Shown here: positions 8,632 through 16,513 of the stretch, piece after piece
Layout: each line of letters begins with the position of its first letter
Numbering within the stretch: position 1 is the first letter of the stretch
Source of the DNA: CAUPWF01 sp963515125
GTDB taxonomy: Bacteria > Bacillota > Clostridia > Lachnospirales > Lachnospiraceae
Direction: 5' to 3'
Length of the DNA: 64,000 bases
Assembly (NCBI GenBank): GCA_052116865.1
Contig: JBQKKG010000008.1
Location: 62,001-126,000, forward strand
Position numbers and translations under genes: made by a program
Notes under the pieces: model-generated
Seen by the model: the letters and a program-made list of their open reading frames with translations, nothing else
What the model was told of the DNA's origin: nothing
Database searches by the model: none

Positions 8632-8680
8632 ATAAGTATATGGAATGAAAAGGTATAATAATTCCATATACTTATTTTAT
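8632..8680 (+). terminator. Hairpin between bacteriocin peptides and export genes (probable attenuator)
   Basis: ATAAGTATATGGAAT (8632-8646) pairs perfectly with ATTCCATATACTTAT (8661-8675), with a 14-base loop and TTTTAT after it. The position, after the two precursor genes and before the immunity/export genes, suits partial termination that keeps peptide mRNA in excess. The stem is AT-rich, so strength is uncertain. Confidence 0.55.
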
Positions 8681-8701
8681 CATAAGACTGAGGAGTTAAA
8701 A

Positions 8702-8992
8702 ATGTTTAAAGAGGATAATCAATGGTTGAAAAGAAGCATTATCTGTGATGCGGGAATTATTATTTCCCTTATAGCAGGAATTATTTGTAAAAAAGTTAGT
8801 GAAATAAAAGGAACAGTTCAATTAGAGATGCTTATTATAATTATTGTTGTATTATGTATATTGCTTGTATGTAAGATATACTGTTTGTTATATAGGAGAG
8901 AGGAAATGTGCTCTCGCAATATAGTAAGGTGGAGTCATTTTCTACAAGTTATTCAGGTGCTGATTACGACCTATGCTCTTTTTTCAACATAA
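8702..8992 (+). CDS. Small membrane protein, candidate bacteriocin immunity protein
   Basis: The predicted 96-aa protein starts MFKEDNQWLKRS and has two to three hydrophobic stretches: about residues 14-30 (CDAGIIISLIAGIIC), 43-65 (LEMLIIIIVVLCILLVC) and a C-terminal one near VIQVLITTYALF. AGGAG at 8691-8695 supports the ATG at 8702 over a longer in-frame start at 8645 that overlaps the preceding hairpin. It is unlike any family I recognise. Its size, membrane nature and place between the precursors and the exporter are typical of class II bacteriocin immunity proteins. Function is inference from position. Confidence 0.6.
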   Translation: MFKEDNQWLKRSIICDAGIIISLIAGIICKKVSEIKGTVQLEMLIIIIVVLCILLVCKIYCLLYRREEMCSRNIVRWSHFLQVIQVLITTYALFST

Positions 8993-9010
8993 CCCGGAAG
9001 GGAGTGAAGT

Positions 9011-11212
9011 ATGAGATTTTATTGTGTGAAGCAACAAGATATTACAGATTGTGGAGCAGCTTGCCTTGCAACAGTTTCAAAACAATATGGGTTAAACATG
9101 CCAATTACAAGAATTCGAGAAGTAGCAGGTACAGATAAACAAGGTACAAATGTCTATGGGGTGATTAAAGCGGCTGAAAGCTTGGGGTTTTGTGCAAAAG
9201 GAGTAAAAGGGGATAAAAAGTCACTCTTTTCTGAATTTCCATTACCCTGTATTGCACATGTAATAGTCGGAGGGGGACTAATGCATTATGTTGTGATACA
9301 TAAGATAACAAGTCGATATCTTATAATTGCAGATCCAGCTAAGGGCATTGTGAAATTAAAACTGGAAGAGTTTGTAGGAGAAAATTCGAACCACGGTCAT
9401 AATAGTAAGTATCATTGGACGGGTATTTTAATAATGATGTCGCCTACGGCGTCGTTTCGAGCAGAAAAAAATACAAAGGGTTTATTTCAAAGATTTTTTG
9501 CATTATTACTTCCGCAGAAGAAGTTATTAATTCACATCTTTTTTGCTTCCTTATTTTATACGATTTTTGGAATATTGGGGGCATTTTATTTTCAAATTCT
9601 TATAGATTATATACTTCCAAGTGGTCTGAATAGAACATTGACAGTATTATCACTTGGAGTATTAGCATTGACGGTATTTAAAGTTATGTTGGATGCTTTC
9701 CGCTCTCATCTCTTATTATATTTAAGTCAAAAATTAGATATCGCATTGTTATTAGGATATTATAAGCATGTCGTGCAATTGCCCATGCACTTTTTTTGTT
9801 CTAGAAAAGTAGGAGAGATTATATCCAGATTTCAAGATGCAGTAAGCGTAAGAGATGCAATTTCAGGAGCAACGTTGACGATCATGATTGATACAGTAAT
9901 GGCTGTTATAGGAGGAAGCATTTTGTATCGGCAAAATGTTACTATGTTTTTCATTACCATAAGTATGATTGCTTTTTATGTCATAATTGTTGTGCTTTTT
10001 CGTACAACTTATGAAAGATGGAACAGAAAGCAGATGGAGGATAATGCACAATTAACATCGTATCTTGTAGAGTCTTTAAATGGAATACAAACAATTAAAA
10101 CATTTAATGCGGAGGGGAAAGCAAATAGAGAAACAGAAAAGAGATTTATAAAATTGCTGAAAAGTGTGTTTCACTTAGGGTGGATGCAGAATATTCAAAC
10201 TTCTCTAAAGATCTCGGTAGAATTAATTGGAGTGGTATTTATTTTGTGGATTGGCAGTATCAATGTAATTGCGGGACGTATTACAATTGGGCAGTTGGTT
10301 GTATTTAATTCACTACTGGTATATTTTATAGATCCTGTTAAAAATTTAGTCAATTTACAACCCCAGATCCAGAGTGCAATGGTTGCAGCGGATCGGTTAG
10401 GGGAGATATTGGATATTGAGATTGAGAAGACGAAGTTAGAAGAAAAGAAATTAGAATTAAAAAGCATAAATGGAGAAATTGAATTTAAACATGTCAATTT
10501 TCGATATGGTACAAGAAAATTAGTGTTAGAAAATATTAACTTTTATATGGAGCCGGGACAAAAAATTGCGTTTGTAGGGGAAAGTGGTTCTGGAAAAACA
10601 ACACTTGCTAAATTACTACTACATTTATATGAGATTGAATCGGGAGAGATATTAATAGATGCTAATAATATTAATGATATAAAAGTAGAGTCTTTACGGG
10701 AAAAAATTGCATATATATCTCAAGAAATTTTTTTATTTAGTGGGAGTATCATGGAGAATCTTACATTAGGTTTAGAAGACTGCCCGTTAGCACATATAAT
10801 AGAGGCTGCTAAATTAGCACAGGCTCATGAATTTATTAATGAATTGCCGTTACGGTATGAAACAAAATTGGAAGAAAATGGGGAGAATCTGTCCGGTGGG
10901 CAAAGACAACGTTTATCTATTGCGCGCGCAATATTAAAGCAACCAGATGTCTTGATTTTAGACGAAGCAACGAGTCAATTGGACACAATAACGGAAAGGG
11001 CATTGGAGGAAACTATAAAGAAATATTGCAAAAAAATGACGACGATATATATTGCACATCGATTAAGTACCATTAAAAATTGTGATATGATTTTTGTGAT
11101 GCATAAAGGTAAGATAGTGGAACAAGGAACGCATGAACAATTAAAGAACTTAAAAGGTAAATATGCAGAATTAGTAAGACAACAGTCACTAGAAAGTGGT
11201 GAATCAGTATGA
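9011..11212 (+). CDS. Bacteriocin ABC exporter with N-terminal C39 peptidase
   Basis: The 733-aa protein has three parts. A C39 cysteine peptidase occupies about residues 1-135 (QQDITDCGAACLA, catalytic C14 with Q8; H in LMHYVVIH; ADPAKG). The six-helix ABC transmembrane domain spans about 160-440, and the nucleotide-binding domain about 480-725 (Walker A GESGSGKTT near 523, LSGGQRQR near 626, ILDEATSQLD). Such proteins (PCAT, LagD, ComA) cut double-glycine leaders and export the core peptide with ATP. A GGAAGGGAGTGA site precedes the start. The next gene overlaps by four bases. The two GG-leader peptides just upstream are the obvious substrates. Confidence 0.95.
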   Translation: MRFYCVKQQDITDCGAACLATVSKQYGLNMPITRIREVAGTDKQGTNVYGVIKAAESLGFCAKGVKGDKKSLFSEFPLPCIAHVIVGGGLMHYVVIHKITSRYLIIADPAKGIVKLKLEEFVGENSNHGHNSKYHWTGILIMMSPTASFRAEKNTKGLFQRFFALLLPQKKLLIHIFFASLFYTIFGILGAFYFQILIDYILPSGLNRTLTVLSLGVLALTVFKVMLDAFRSHLLLYLSQKLDIALLLGYYKHVVQLPMHFFCSRKVGEIISRFQDAVSVRDAISGATLTIMIDTVMAVIGGSILYRQNVTMFFITISMIAFYVIIVVLFRTTYERWNRKQMEDNAQLTSYLVESLNGIQTIKTFNAEGKANRETEKRFIKLLKSVFHLGWMQNIQTSLKISVELIGVVFILWIGSINVIAGRITIGQLVVFNSLLVYFIDPVKNLVNLQPQIQSAMVAADRLGEILDIEIEKTKLEEKKLELKSINGEIEFKHVNFRYGTRKLVLENINFYMEPGQKIAFVGESGSGKTTLAKLLLHLYEIESGEILIDANNINDIKVESLREKIAYISQEIFLFSGSIMENLTLGLEDCPLAHIIEAAKLAQAHEFINELPLRYETKLEENGENLSGGQRQRLSIARAILKQPDVLILDEATSQLDTITERALEETIKKYCKKMTTIYIAHRLSTIKNCDMIFVMHKGKIVEQGTHEQLKNLKGKYAELVRQQSLESGESV

Positions 11213-12699
11213 AACCGATTTTAATAGATGGAAAGAATATGTCTGAAAGTACAGAGGTATATGAGAACAGACCTCACCCATTTTTTGCTGTATTTATATA
11301 TTTGATACTTGGAATATTCCTGGTGTTATTGTTCTGGTCCTATTTTTCAGAGATAGATATTGTTATGAAAGTTAGTGGAATTGTAAAAACATCTGAGAGC
11401 CTGGTTACAATAGCCAGCGAATATGAAGGCAGAATAAAAGAAGTATTTGTGGTAGATGGACAAGCAATTAAGCAAGGAGATGTGTTATATCAAATAGATG
11501 TGAGCGATAAGGAAACAGAGTTATCCATGAACCAAGAGAATCTGGATGTTATGAATAGTAAGATTGATTTGCTAAATGCATATAAAAATGCATTGGAAGG
11601 TGATGGTGTACCCTTTTCTCACATGACGCAAAACCCCTTTTATGAGGAGTATAAAGCCCGACTAGAATTAATAGAGTTAAATTACAATTCTAGTCAAATA
11701 AATGCGGATAGAAAACGCCAACAATATAATCAAAGTATTTATAGTTATGGAAATTCCATTCATTATAATAATGAAACAATAAGCCAATTAAGTAAAATGT
11801 CAGTAGCTATGCAAGAGAAAGTAAATGACTTTTCTCCCGATGAACGTTACTATTATAATGAAGTGGAGACATATCTTTCGAATGTCTATATAATTCAAAG
11901 TACATATAACAAGGAAATTCAAACAGCAATAGAAATGGAAAAAGGGGAGCTTGCCGTAGAGGAGTTAGAAGAAAAGCGGAAAAATGAACTCCAAAAGATG
12001 GAAAGAGAGCAGATAGCGGCGATTGAACAAAAAATAGAATCTATAAGTGCAAGTAACGTTTCCTTGAAAAACAGTAAATCGGAAGCACAAGCCCTGATGA
12101 ACAGCGTCGATAATGCTGTCATACATAACGACAAAGAAATGATTAAGATTACGGAGATTCATACTATTTATGAAGAATTAAACACGTATAGTGCCCAAAA
12201 AGTAGAGCTAGAGAATCACAAAAGACTACTGGAAGAACGTATAGAAAAGGCCACTGTTAAATCCGAAACAACAGGGATTGTAAATTTTTTAAATGAACCA
12301 GTAGTAGGAGACTATTTGGCGTTGGGAACGAAAGTATTAACGTTGATTCCAGATGGAGAGAGTGAGTACGTGGTAGAAGCATACATTGATAATAAAAAAA
12401 GAGGAAGTTTGTCAAAAGGAATGAAAACAAAATGTGAAATAGCTTCATTTCCAGCTAATGAATATGGCTTTGTATCAGGAGTGTTATTAGATATTTCAAA
12501 AGATATTAAAGCATCAAAAGAAAATGGTAATTCCTACTATTTTGCAAAAACGTCTCTAGATACAGTAAATGTGTTAAATAACAAAGGAACAAAGGGAACT
12601 ATTAAAATAGGAATGGGTTGTGAAGTTAGGATTGTGACAGATAGAAAGAGAGTCCTAACGTTCATTTTAGAAAAAATGAATTTTCTAAATGAACTCTAA
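11209..12699 (+). CDS. HlyD-family bacteriocin secretion accessory protein
   Basis: This 496-aa protein has one N-terminal membrane helix (about residues 26-48, FFAVFIYLILGIFLVLLF). A biotinyl-lipoyl-like segment follows (VKTSESLVTIASEYEGRIKEVFV), then a long coiled-coil region (about 100-360) and a second lipoyl half (ATVKSETTGIVNFL). This is the adaptor plan of LcnD/MesE/HlyD proteins, which work with C39 ABC exporters. It overlaps the exporter stop in ATGA, indicating translational coupling. It is the last gene before a strong terminator, so the operon spans the two peptides, the small membrane protein, the exporter and the adaptor. Confidence 0.9.
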   Translation: MKPILIDGKNMSESTEVYENRPHPFFAVFIYLILGIFLVLLFWSYFSEIDIVMKVSGIVKTSESLVTIASEYEGRIKEVFVVDGQAIKQGDVLYQIDVSDKETELSMNQENLDVMNSKIDLLNAYKNALEGDGVPFSHMTQNPFYEEYKARLELIELNYNSSQINADRKRQQYNQSIYSYGNSIHYNNETISQLSKMSVAMQEKVNDFSPDERYYYNEVETYLSNVYIIQSTYNKEIQTAIEMEKGELAVEELEEKRKNELQKMEREQIAAIEQKIESISASNVSLKNSKSEAQALMNSVDNAVIHNDKEMIKITEIHTIYEELNTYSAQKVELENHKRLLEERIEKATVKSETTGIVNFLNEPVVGDYLALGTKVLTLIPDGESEYVVEAYIDNKKRGSLSKGMKTKCEIASFPANEYGFVSGVLLDISKDIKASKENGNSYYFAKTSLDTVNVLNNKGTKGTIKIGMGCEVRIVTDRKRVLTFILEKMNFLNEL

Positions 12700-12793
12700 T
12701 TTTTATACCCGCGAAAAGGCGATGCCTCTAAGTGTTGCACAGGATAGTTTTATTTTATAAAAAATAGAGAAGCAAAAACATTGTATTAGTAGT

Positions 12794-12840
12794 AAAAGAG
12801 TCAAGGGATACGAAAGAATCGTATCCCTTGACTCTTTTTT
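12794..12840. terminator. Bidirectional terminator between bacteriocin operon and cbiN
   Basis: AAAAGAGTCAAGGGATACGA (12794-12813) pairs perfectly with 12819-12838 around a five-base loop. T and A tracts let it act for both converging transcripts. Confidence 0.88.
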
Positions 12841-12844
12841 TGCG

Positions 12845-13153
12845 TTATGCTTCTTTATCCCATTTTTTTCGTTCCACAAATCGGCCCATTAAAAATGCAA
12901 TAATACCAACACCAATACCTGTTTGAATGCAGAAAACTAGGCTTTCTACTTCACCAGGTAACTCTCCGTCGATTAAGGTCTCAAGTACTGGTGTAAACCA
13001 AGGTGTATATGATCCTTGGATTTCTTCTATCATAACACTTCCAGCATCGTCAGATCCTCCAAATTCGGCGCCCTTTAATGCAAATAAGGGAATGATTGCT
13101 ATGAGTACTGCAATTACCAATAAGAGAATAACAGTCTTTTTATTTTTACTCAT
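12845..13153 (-). CDS. cbiN: Cobalt ECF transporter accessory protein CbiN
   Basis: This 102-aa protein has two transmembrane helices (residues 7-25 and about 76-92) flanking an extracytoplasmic loop with GAEFGGSDDAG and GYT/SYTPWF-like elements, as in CbiN. CbiN helps load Co2+ into CbiM. The start lies one base beyond the cbiM stop and its ribosome site GGGGG is inside the end of cbiM, so translation is coupled. The usual cbiQ and cbiO partners are not downstream but lie on the opposite strand at 14625-16352. Confidence 0.9.
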   Translation of the reverse strand: MSKNKKTVILLLVIAVLIAIIPLFALKGAEFGGSDDAGSVMIEEIQGSYTPWFTPVLETLIDGELPGEVESLVFCIQTGIGVGIIAFLMGRFVERKKWDKEA

Positions 13154-13154
13154 A

Positions 13155-13904
13155 TTATTTTACCCCCTTTAAAAATCCAATAGATTGTAATTCTTTTTGT
13201 GCATATGTTTCTAATCCTATTACGATAACAACAGTTAGTATTCCTTCAATAATTGCAAGGGGTAATTGGGTTGGGGCAAATACACCAAGAAACTTTACTG
13301 CTGAGGCCATGATACCACCTTGCTCGGATGGATAGGCCAGGGCAAGTTGGATACTTGTAATACAGTATGTAAACAAATCACCTAGCATAGCTGCTAAAAA
13401 TACGGACAATTTCCGGTTCACATTTAATTTCTGGCAAAGCTTATAGATGCCGTAAGATAAGAACGGTCCTGCAATAGCCATAGAAAAGGTATTGGCACCT
13501 AATGTAGTTAAGCCGCCATGTGCAAGTAAGATGGCTTGAAAGAGTAAGACAATAATCCCCAAGATACTTACTGCAGAAGGGCCAAAGAGAATAGCACCTA
13601 GTCCGGTTCCGGTCATGTGCGAGCAACTCCCAGTTACAGATGGAATTTTGAGAGAAGAAATTACGAAGATAAAGGCGCCTGACATGGCGAGAATCGTAAT
13701 TGCTTTTCTATTTTCTATTAACGTCTTTTTAATAGAAAATAAGCCGCTTGCAAGGAATGGAAGGCAAAGGACGCCCCATGCAATACAATAGCTTACAGGA
13801 AGGTAGCCTTCCATAATGTGCATAGCATTTGCTGTTGGTGTAATTCCAAAGGCAAGTGCGAATACACTTAAAAATAATACAAGTTTCTTTTGCTTTTTAG
13901 TCAT
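13155..13904 (-). CDS. cbiM: Cobalt ECF transporter substrate-binding membrane protein CbiM
   Basis: The 249-aa protein begins with a signal-like helix ending near TANA, followed by MHIMEGYLP. In CbiM this His-x-Met segment becomes the mature N-terminus that coordinates cobalt. Further motifs include SCSHMTGTGLGAILFGPSAV and a long multi-helix core. The length matches the family. It is translated just before cbiN and controlled by the upstream cobalamin riboswitch with its own terminator. Cobalt rather than nickel is suggested by the B12 riboswitch. Confidence 0.92.
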   Translation of the reverse strand: MTKKQKKLVLFLSVFALAFGITPTANAMHIMEGYLPVSYCIAWGVLCLPFLASGLFSIKKTLIENRKAITILAMSGAFIFVISSLKIPSVTGSCSHMTGTGLGAILFGPSAVSILGIIVLLFQAILLAHGGLTTLGANTFSMAIAGPFLSYGIYKLCQKLNVNRKLSVFLAAMLGDLFTYCITSIQLALAYPSEQGGIMASAVKFLGVFAPTQLPLAIIEGILTVVIVIGLETYAQKELQSIGFLKGVK

Positions 13905-13959
13905 GTTGATTCCTCCTCATTTTAGTACATGTTTGTAGTACGTTGTACATTTAATGCAC

Positions 13960-13987
13960 AAAAAATCACCTATCACAAGGATAGGTG
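13960..13987 (-). terminator. Riboswitch-controlled terminator before cbiM
   Basis: On the minus strand, CACCTATC (at 13987-13980) pairs with GATAGGTG (at 13974-13967) and is followed by a run of six T. An alternative partner exists: the TAGGTGT of the transcript at 14039-14033 can pair with ACACCTA at the terminator's 5' arm. This is the antiterminator/terminator switch expected for a B12 riboswitch. The alternative pairing is a hand fold. Confidence 0.8.
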
Positions 13988-14063
13988 TTCAAGAACCAGC
14001 CCTTATCAAAGCGGAATAAGAGCGTTGTTCTTACACCTAGTCATCGTTCGTAACTATGTGTAA

Positions 14064-14222
14064 ACCGATATCGTAGGCAGTTCTTCTGACTTAGGCGTCA
14101 TTACCACATCTTGCCTTCCCAGTTGCCCAGTGACATTATAAGATGTGATTCTTCCATTACAGCGGCGTGACCGTGTGAGATTTGCACCCACTTCTCTATT
14201 AATACAATCGTGTACCTACCAT
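14064..14222 (-). ncRNA. Cobalamin riboswitch controlling cbiMN
   Basis: Reading the minus strand, the conserved aptamer blocks appear in order: GGTGCAAATCTC (14188-14177), ACGGTCACGCCGCTGTAA (near 14174-14157, the B12-box family) and AGTCAGAAGAACTGCC (14091-14076). High adenosylcobalamin would favour the terminator at 13960-13987 and shut off cobalt uptake. Aptamer limits are approximate. Confidence 0.9.
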
Positions 14223-14237
14223 ACTCAATTTGTCTTA

Positions 14238-14266
14238 ATGTTATTCTAAATATACTGGTTTGTCAA
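14238..14266 (-). promoter_or_regulatory. Promoter of the cbiMN riboswitch transcript
   Basis: On the minus strand, TTGACA (14266-14261) and TAACAT (14243-14238) have a 17-base spacer and fire just upstream of the aptamer. Confidence 0.7.
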
Positions 14267-14308
14267 ATAAAATATACGGTTGGTTTGTTTTTTTCCTTGA
14301 TATACGTG

Positions 14309-14336
14309 TTGACAATTAAAATCAATCTGCTATACA
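14309..14336 (+). promoter_or_regulatory. Promoter of the cbiQO riboswitch transcript
   Basis: TTGACA (14309-14314) and TATACA (14331-14336) with a 16-base spacer precede the plus-strand aptamer. Its -35 box lies about 43 bases from that of the divergent promoter. Confidence 0.7.
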
Positions 14337-14358
14337 ATGAAGCTATATTTTATATGAA

Positions 14359-14462
14359 ACTACTCTGATAGGAAAGATCAAAGCGGAATTGGGTGAGAAT
14401 CCCAAACGGTCACGCCACTGTGAAGACAAAAGTTGTCAAGTCAGGTCGCAAAGTAGAGTATA
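14359..14462 (+). ncRNA. Cobalamin riboswitch controlling cbiQO
   Basis: The plus strand carries GGGTGAGAATCCC (14391-14403), ACGGTCACGCCACTGTGA (ending 14423) and AAGTCAGGTCGC (14438-14449). P1 is probably TACTCT (14361-14366) with AGAGTA (14455-14460). It is smaller than the divergent copy on the cbiMN side. A terminator follows about 60 bases later, before cbiQ. Confidence 0.9.
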
Positions 14463-14522
14463 TGTTATATTTAGTTACGAACGATGGCTAAATATATTGT
14501 TGTATACCACCACTGTATGATG

Positions 14523-14545
14523 CCTAGTCTATGACTAGGTTTTTC
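14523..14545 (+). terminator. Riboswitch terminator before cbiQ
   Basis: CCTAGTC (14523-14529) pairs with GACTAGG (14533-14539) and is followed by five T. It lies 80 bases before cbiQ and 60 after the aptamer, fitting the expression platform of the cobalamin riboswitch. Confidence 0.75.
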
Positions 14546-14624
14546 TTTGCTGTATCGCCCCAAGGGAGCTATTTTACCATGAGTATGGATATGTGTTATA
14601 GAGAATAATAGGAGGGGAGACTGC

Positions 14625-15509
14625 TTGGATATGGTGAAAATTTTTATGGTAATGATACCGGGTATACTTTTAGCAAGTGCTTGTATCATCAAGTCAGTAT
14701 ACCAAAAAAGTTTCTCGCTTCAAATGGTACACAAACAGAGAGAAGCCATATTTTCTATTGATTATTATGCTTACTATTCAAAAATCAATGGGTGGAGTCC
14801 GGAATTAAAAGTAGGATTTTCAGCAACATTACTTTTGCTTAGTATTTTATTAAATGATTTATCTGTTTCTGTTTTAATCATCTTACTGACTGCTTATATT
14901 ACCATTGTTTTAGGTGGAGTCTCATTTGAGCATTATATAAAATTACTTTCTATACCAATTGTATTTCTTATACTGGGAAGTATTGCGATTGCAGTTAATT
15001 TTAGTAAGGTACCATGTGGAGACTGGTATGTGGATTTTCATTATTTTTATATTTTTGTGACTAAAACAGGAATGCTTAATATGATACATTTGTGGGGGAA
15101 AGCACTAGGGGCAGTTAGTGCTATGTATATGATGTCGCTGTCTACACCTTCCAGTGAAATTTTTCAGGTGCTAAGTAAAGTAAAAGTGCCAAAACTAATA
15201 GTGGAGTTAATGAATATCATGTATCGCTATATTTTCATACTAATGGATACACAATGTAAAATGAAGCATGCTGCAGAATCAAGGCTTGGTTACTGTGATT
15301 ATCGAACAAGCATTCAAACATTTGGGAATATAGGGCGTAATTTATTTATCGTATCTTTGAAGAAGGCTTCTAATTATTTTGATGCAATGGAATCCCGTTG
15401 TTATGATGGTGAGTTTAGATTTTTCGTAATTGAGAAGAAGATAACAAGGAGACAAATCATTGGTGTGATAGGCGTCATTCTTTATTTATTTATGATTTGG
15501 CTTTTATAA
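14625..15509 (+). CDS. cbiQ: Cobalt ECF transporter transmembrane coupling protein CbiQ
   Basis: The 294-aa membrane protein is the energy-coupling T-component of the cobalt importer. It has about five to six helices. The cytoplasmic coupling segments near the C-terminus include AAESRLGYCDYRT and AMESRCYDGEF, matching the two Ala-Arg-x motifs that contact CbiO. The GGAGGGGAG site at 14611-14619 fits the TTG at 14625. An ATG at 14631 is possible but more distant. An extra N-terminal helix of about 40 residues precedes the usual CbiQ start. cbiO follows by 12 bases. The partners CbiM and CbiN are divergently encoded. Confidence 0.88.
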   Translation: MDMVKIFMVMIPGILLASACIIKSVYQKSFSLQMVHKQREAIFSIDYYAYYSKINGWSPELKVGFSATLLLLSILLNDLSVSVLIILLTAYITIVLGGVSFEHYIKLLSIPIVFLILGSIAIAVNFSKVPCGDWYVDFHYFYIFVTKTGMLNMIHLWGKALGAVSAMYMMSLSTPSSEIFQVLSKVKVPKLIVELMNIMYRYIFILMDTQCKMKHAAESRLGYCDYRTSIQTFGNIGRNLFIVSLKKASNYFDAMESRCYDGEFRFFVIEKKITRRQIIGVIGVILYLFMIWLL

Positions 15510-15521
15510 TAGAAAGGGAAG

Positions 15522-16352
15522 ATGAGCGTGCAAAATCCAATAATAAAAATACGTAATTTACAATATGCATATGCTAATGAAGAATTAGCACTAGATGATA
15601 TCAATGTAGATATTTATCAAGGTGAGCGTATTGCGGTTATGGGGGCAAACGGAGCCGGTAAGTCTACGTTTTTTTTGAATTTAAACGGAGTGCTTACTTC
15701 AGAAAAGGGTGAGATTACATATCGAGACAAGTTGATTTCTTCGTCAAAATCCGATCTAAATATTTTGCGTAAGGCAATCGGAATTGTATTTCAAGATGCA
15801 GACAATCAGATGATTGCATCGACGGTTCAAAGTGAGGTTGCATTTGGACCTTTGAATCTAAAATTACCAAAAGAGGAAGTTGTAAAACGTGTAGATGAAG
15901 CATTGAAGTATATGAATATTCTGGAATTCAAAGATCGCCCACCCCATTATTTAAGTGGGGGAGAAAAGAAACGGGTTAGTATTGCAGATATTATCGCAAT
16001 GCATTCAGAAGTGATTGTTTTTGATGAACCAACGGCTTCCTTAGATCCAGTAAATGCAAAGATGCTAGAAGAAGTTTTAGAAAAGTTGTCAAAACAGGGG
16101 AAAACAATTATAATCTCAACCCATGATGTTGATTTTGCATTTCGGTGGGCAGAGCGAATTCTTGTATTTTCAAAAGGGAAAATGATTGCAGATGGAAAAC
16201 CAAGAGAAATATTTAGGAATCAAGATGTATTAGAAAGAGCAAATTTGAGAAAACCTGTATTATTAGAAGTGTGGGATATACTAAAGGATAAAGGGATGTT
16301 AGAAGGGAAAGAAGATATTCCTAAAAGTATCGAAGAATTTAGAAAGATGTAA
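15522..16352 (+). CDS. cbiO: Cobalt ECF transporter ATP-binding protein CbiO
   Basis: This 276-aa ATPase carries Walker A GANGAGKST (41-49), a Q-loop (VFQDADNQMIAS), the signature LSGGEKKRVSIA, Walker B VIVFDEPTASLDP and the His-switch STHDVDF. This is the ECF A-component pattern. It drives cobalt import with CbiQ, CbiM and CbiN. The ATG follows cbiQ by 12 bases with an AGGGAAG site. Its last codons lie inside a palindromic repeat (16346-16399) that includes the TAA stop. Confidence 0.93.
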   Translation: MSVQNPIIKIRNLQYAYANEELALDDINVDIYQGERIAVMGANGAGKSTFFLNLNGVLTSEKGEITYRDKLISSSKSDLNILRKAIGIVFQDADNQMIASTVQSEVAFGPLNLKLPKEEVVKRVDEALKYMNILEFKDRPPHYLSGGEKKRVSIADIIAMHSEVIVFDEPTASLDPVNAKMLEEVLEKLSKQGKTIIISTHDVDFAFRWAERILVFSKGKMIADGKPREIFRNQDVLERANLRKPVLLEVWDILKDKGMLEGKEDIPKSIEEFRKM

Positions 16353-16412
16353 GATGGGGACGGGGGCAATGTACATTGCCCCCGTCCCCATCTTACATCA
16401 GCCCTGTCCCTA
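16346..16412. repeat. Stop-codon palindromic repeat, type A copy 1
   Basis: The 27-base arm 16346-16372, containing GGGGACGGGGGCAATGT, is the perfect reverse complement of 16373-16399. The half-arm tail AGCCCTGTCCCTA follows at 16400-16412. The left arm includes the last codons and TAA of cbiO. The element is in inverted orientation relative to copies 2-4, whose tail precedes the palindrome. Confidence 0.9.
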
Positions 16413-16513
16413 ATCGATAAAGGTGCTAAGATATTGCTAAAAACCAACGTAGAGTATTGTATTTTTGAAAGGTATTGTATATGATTTTCTTATAAAGTTT
16501 GGAGGGATATTTC

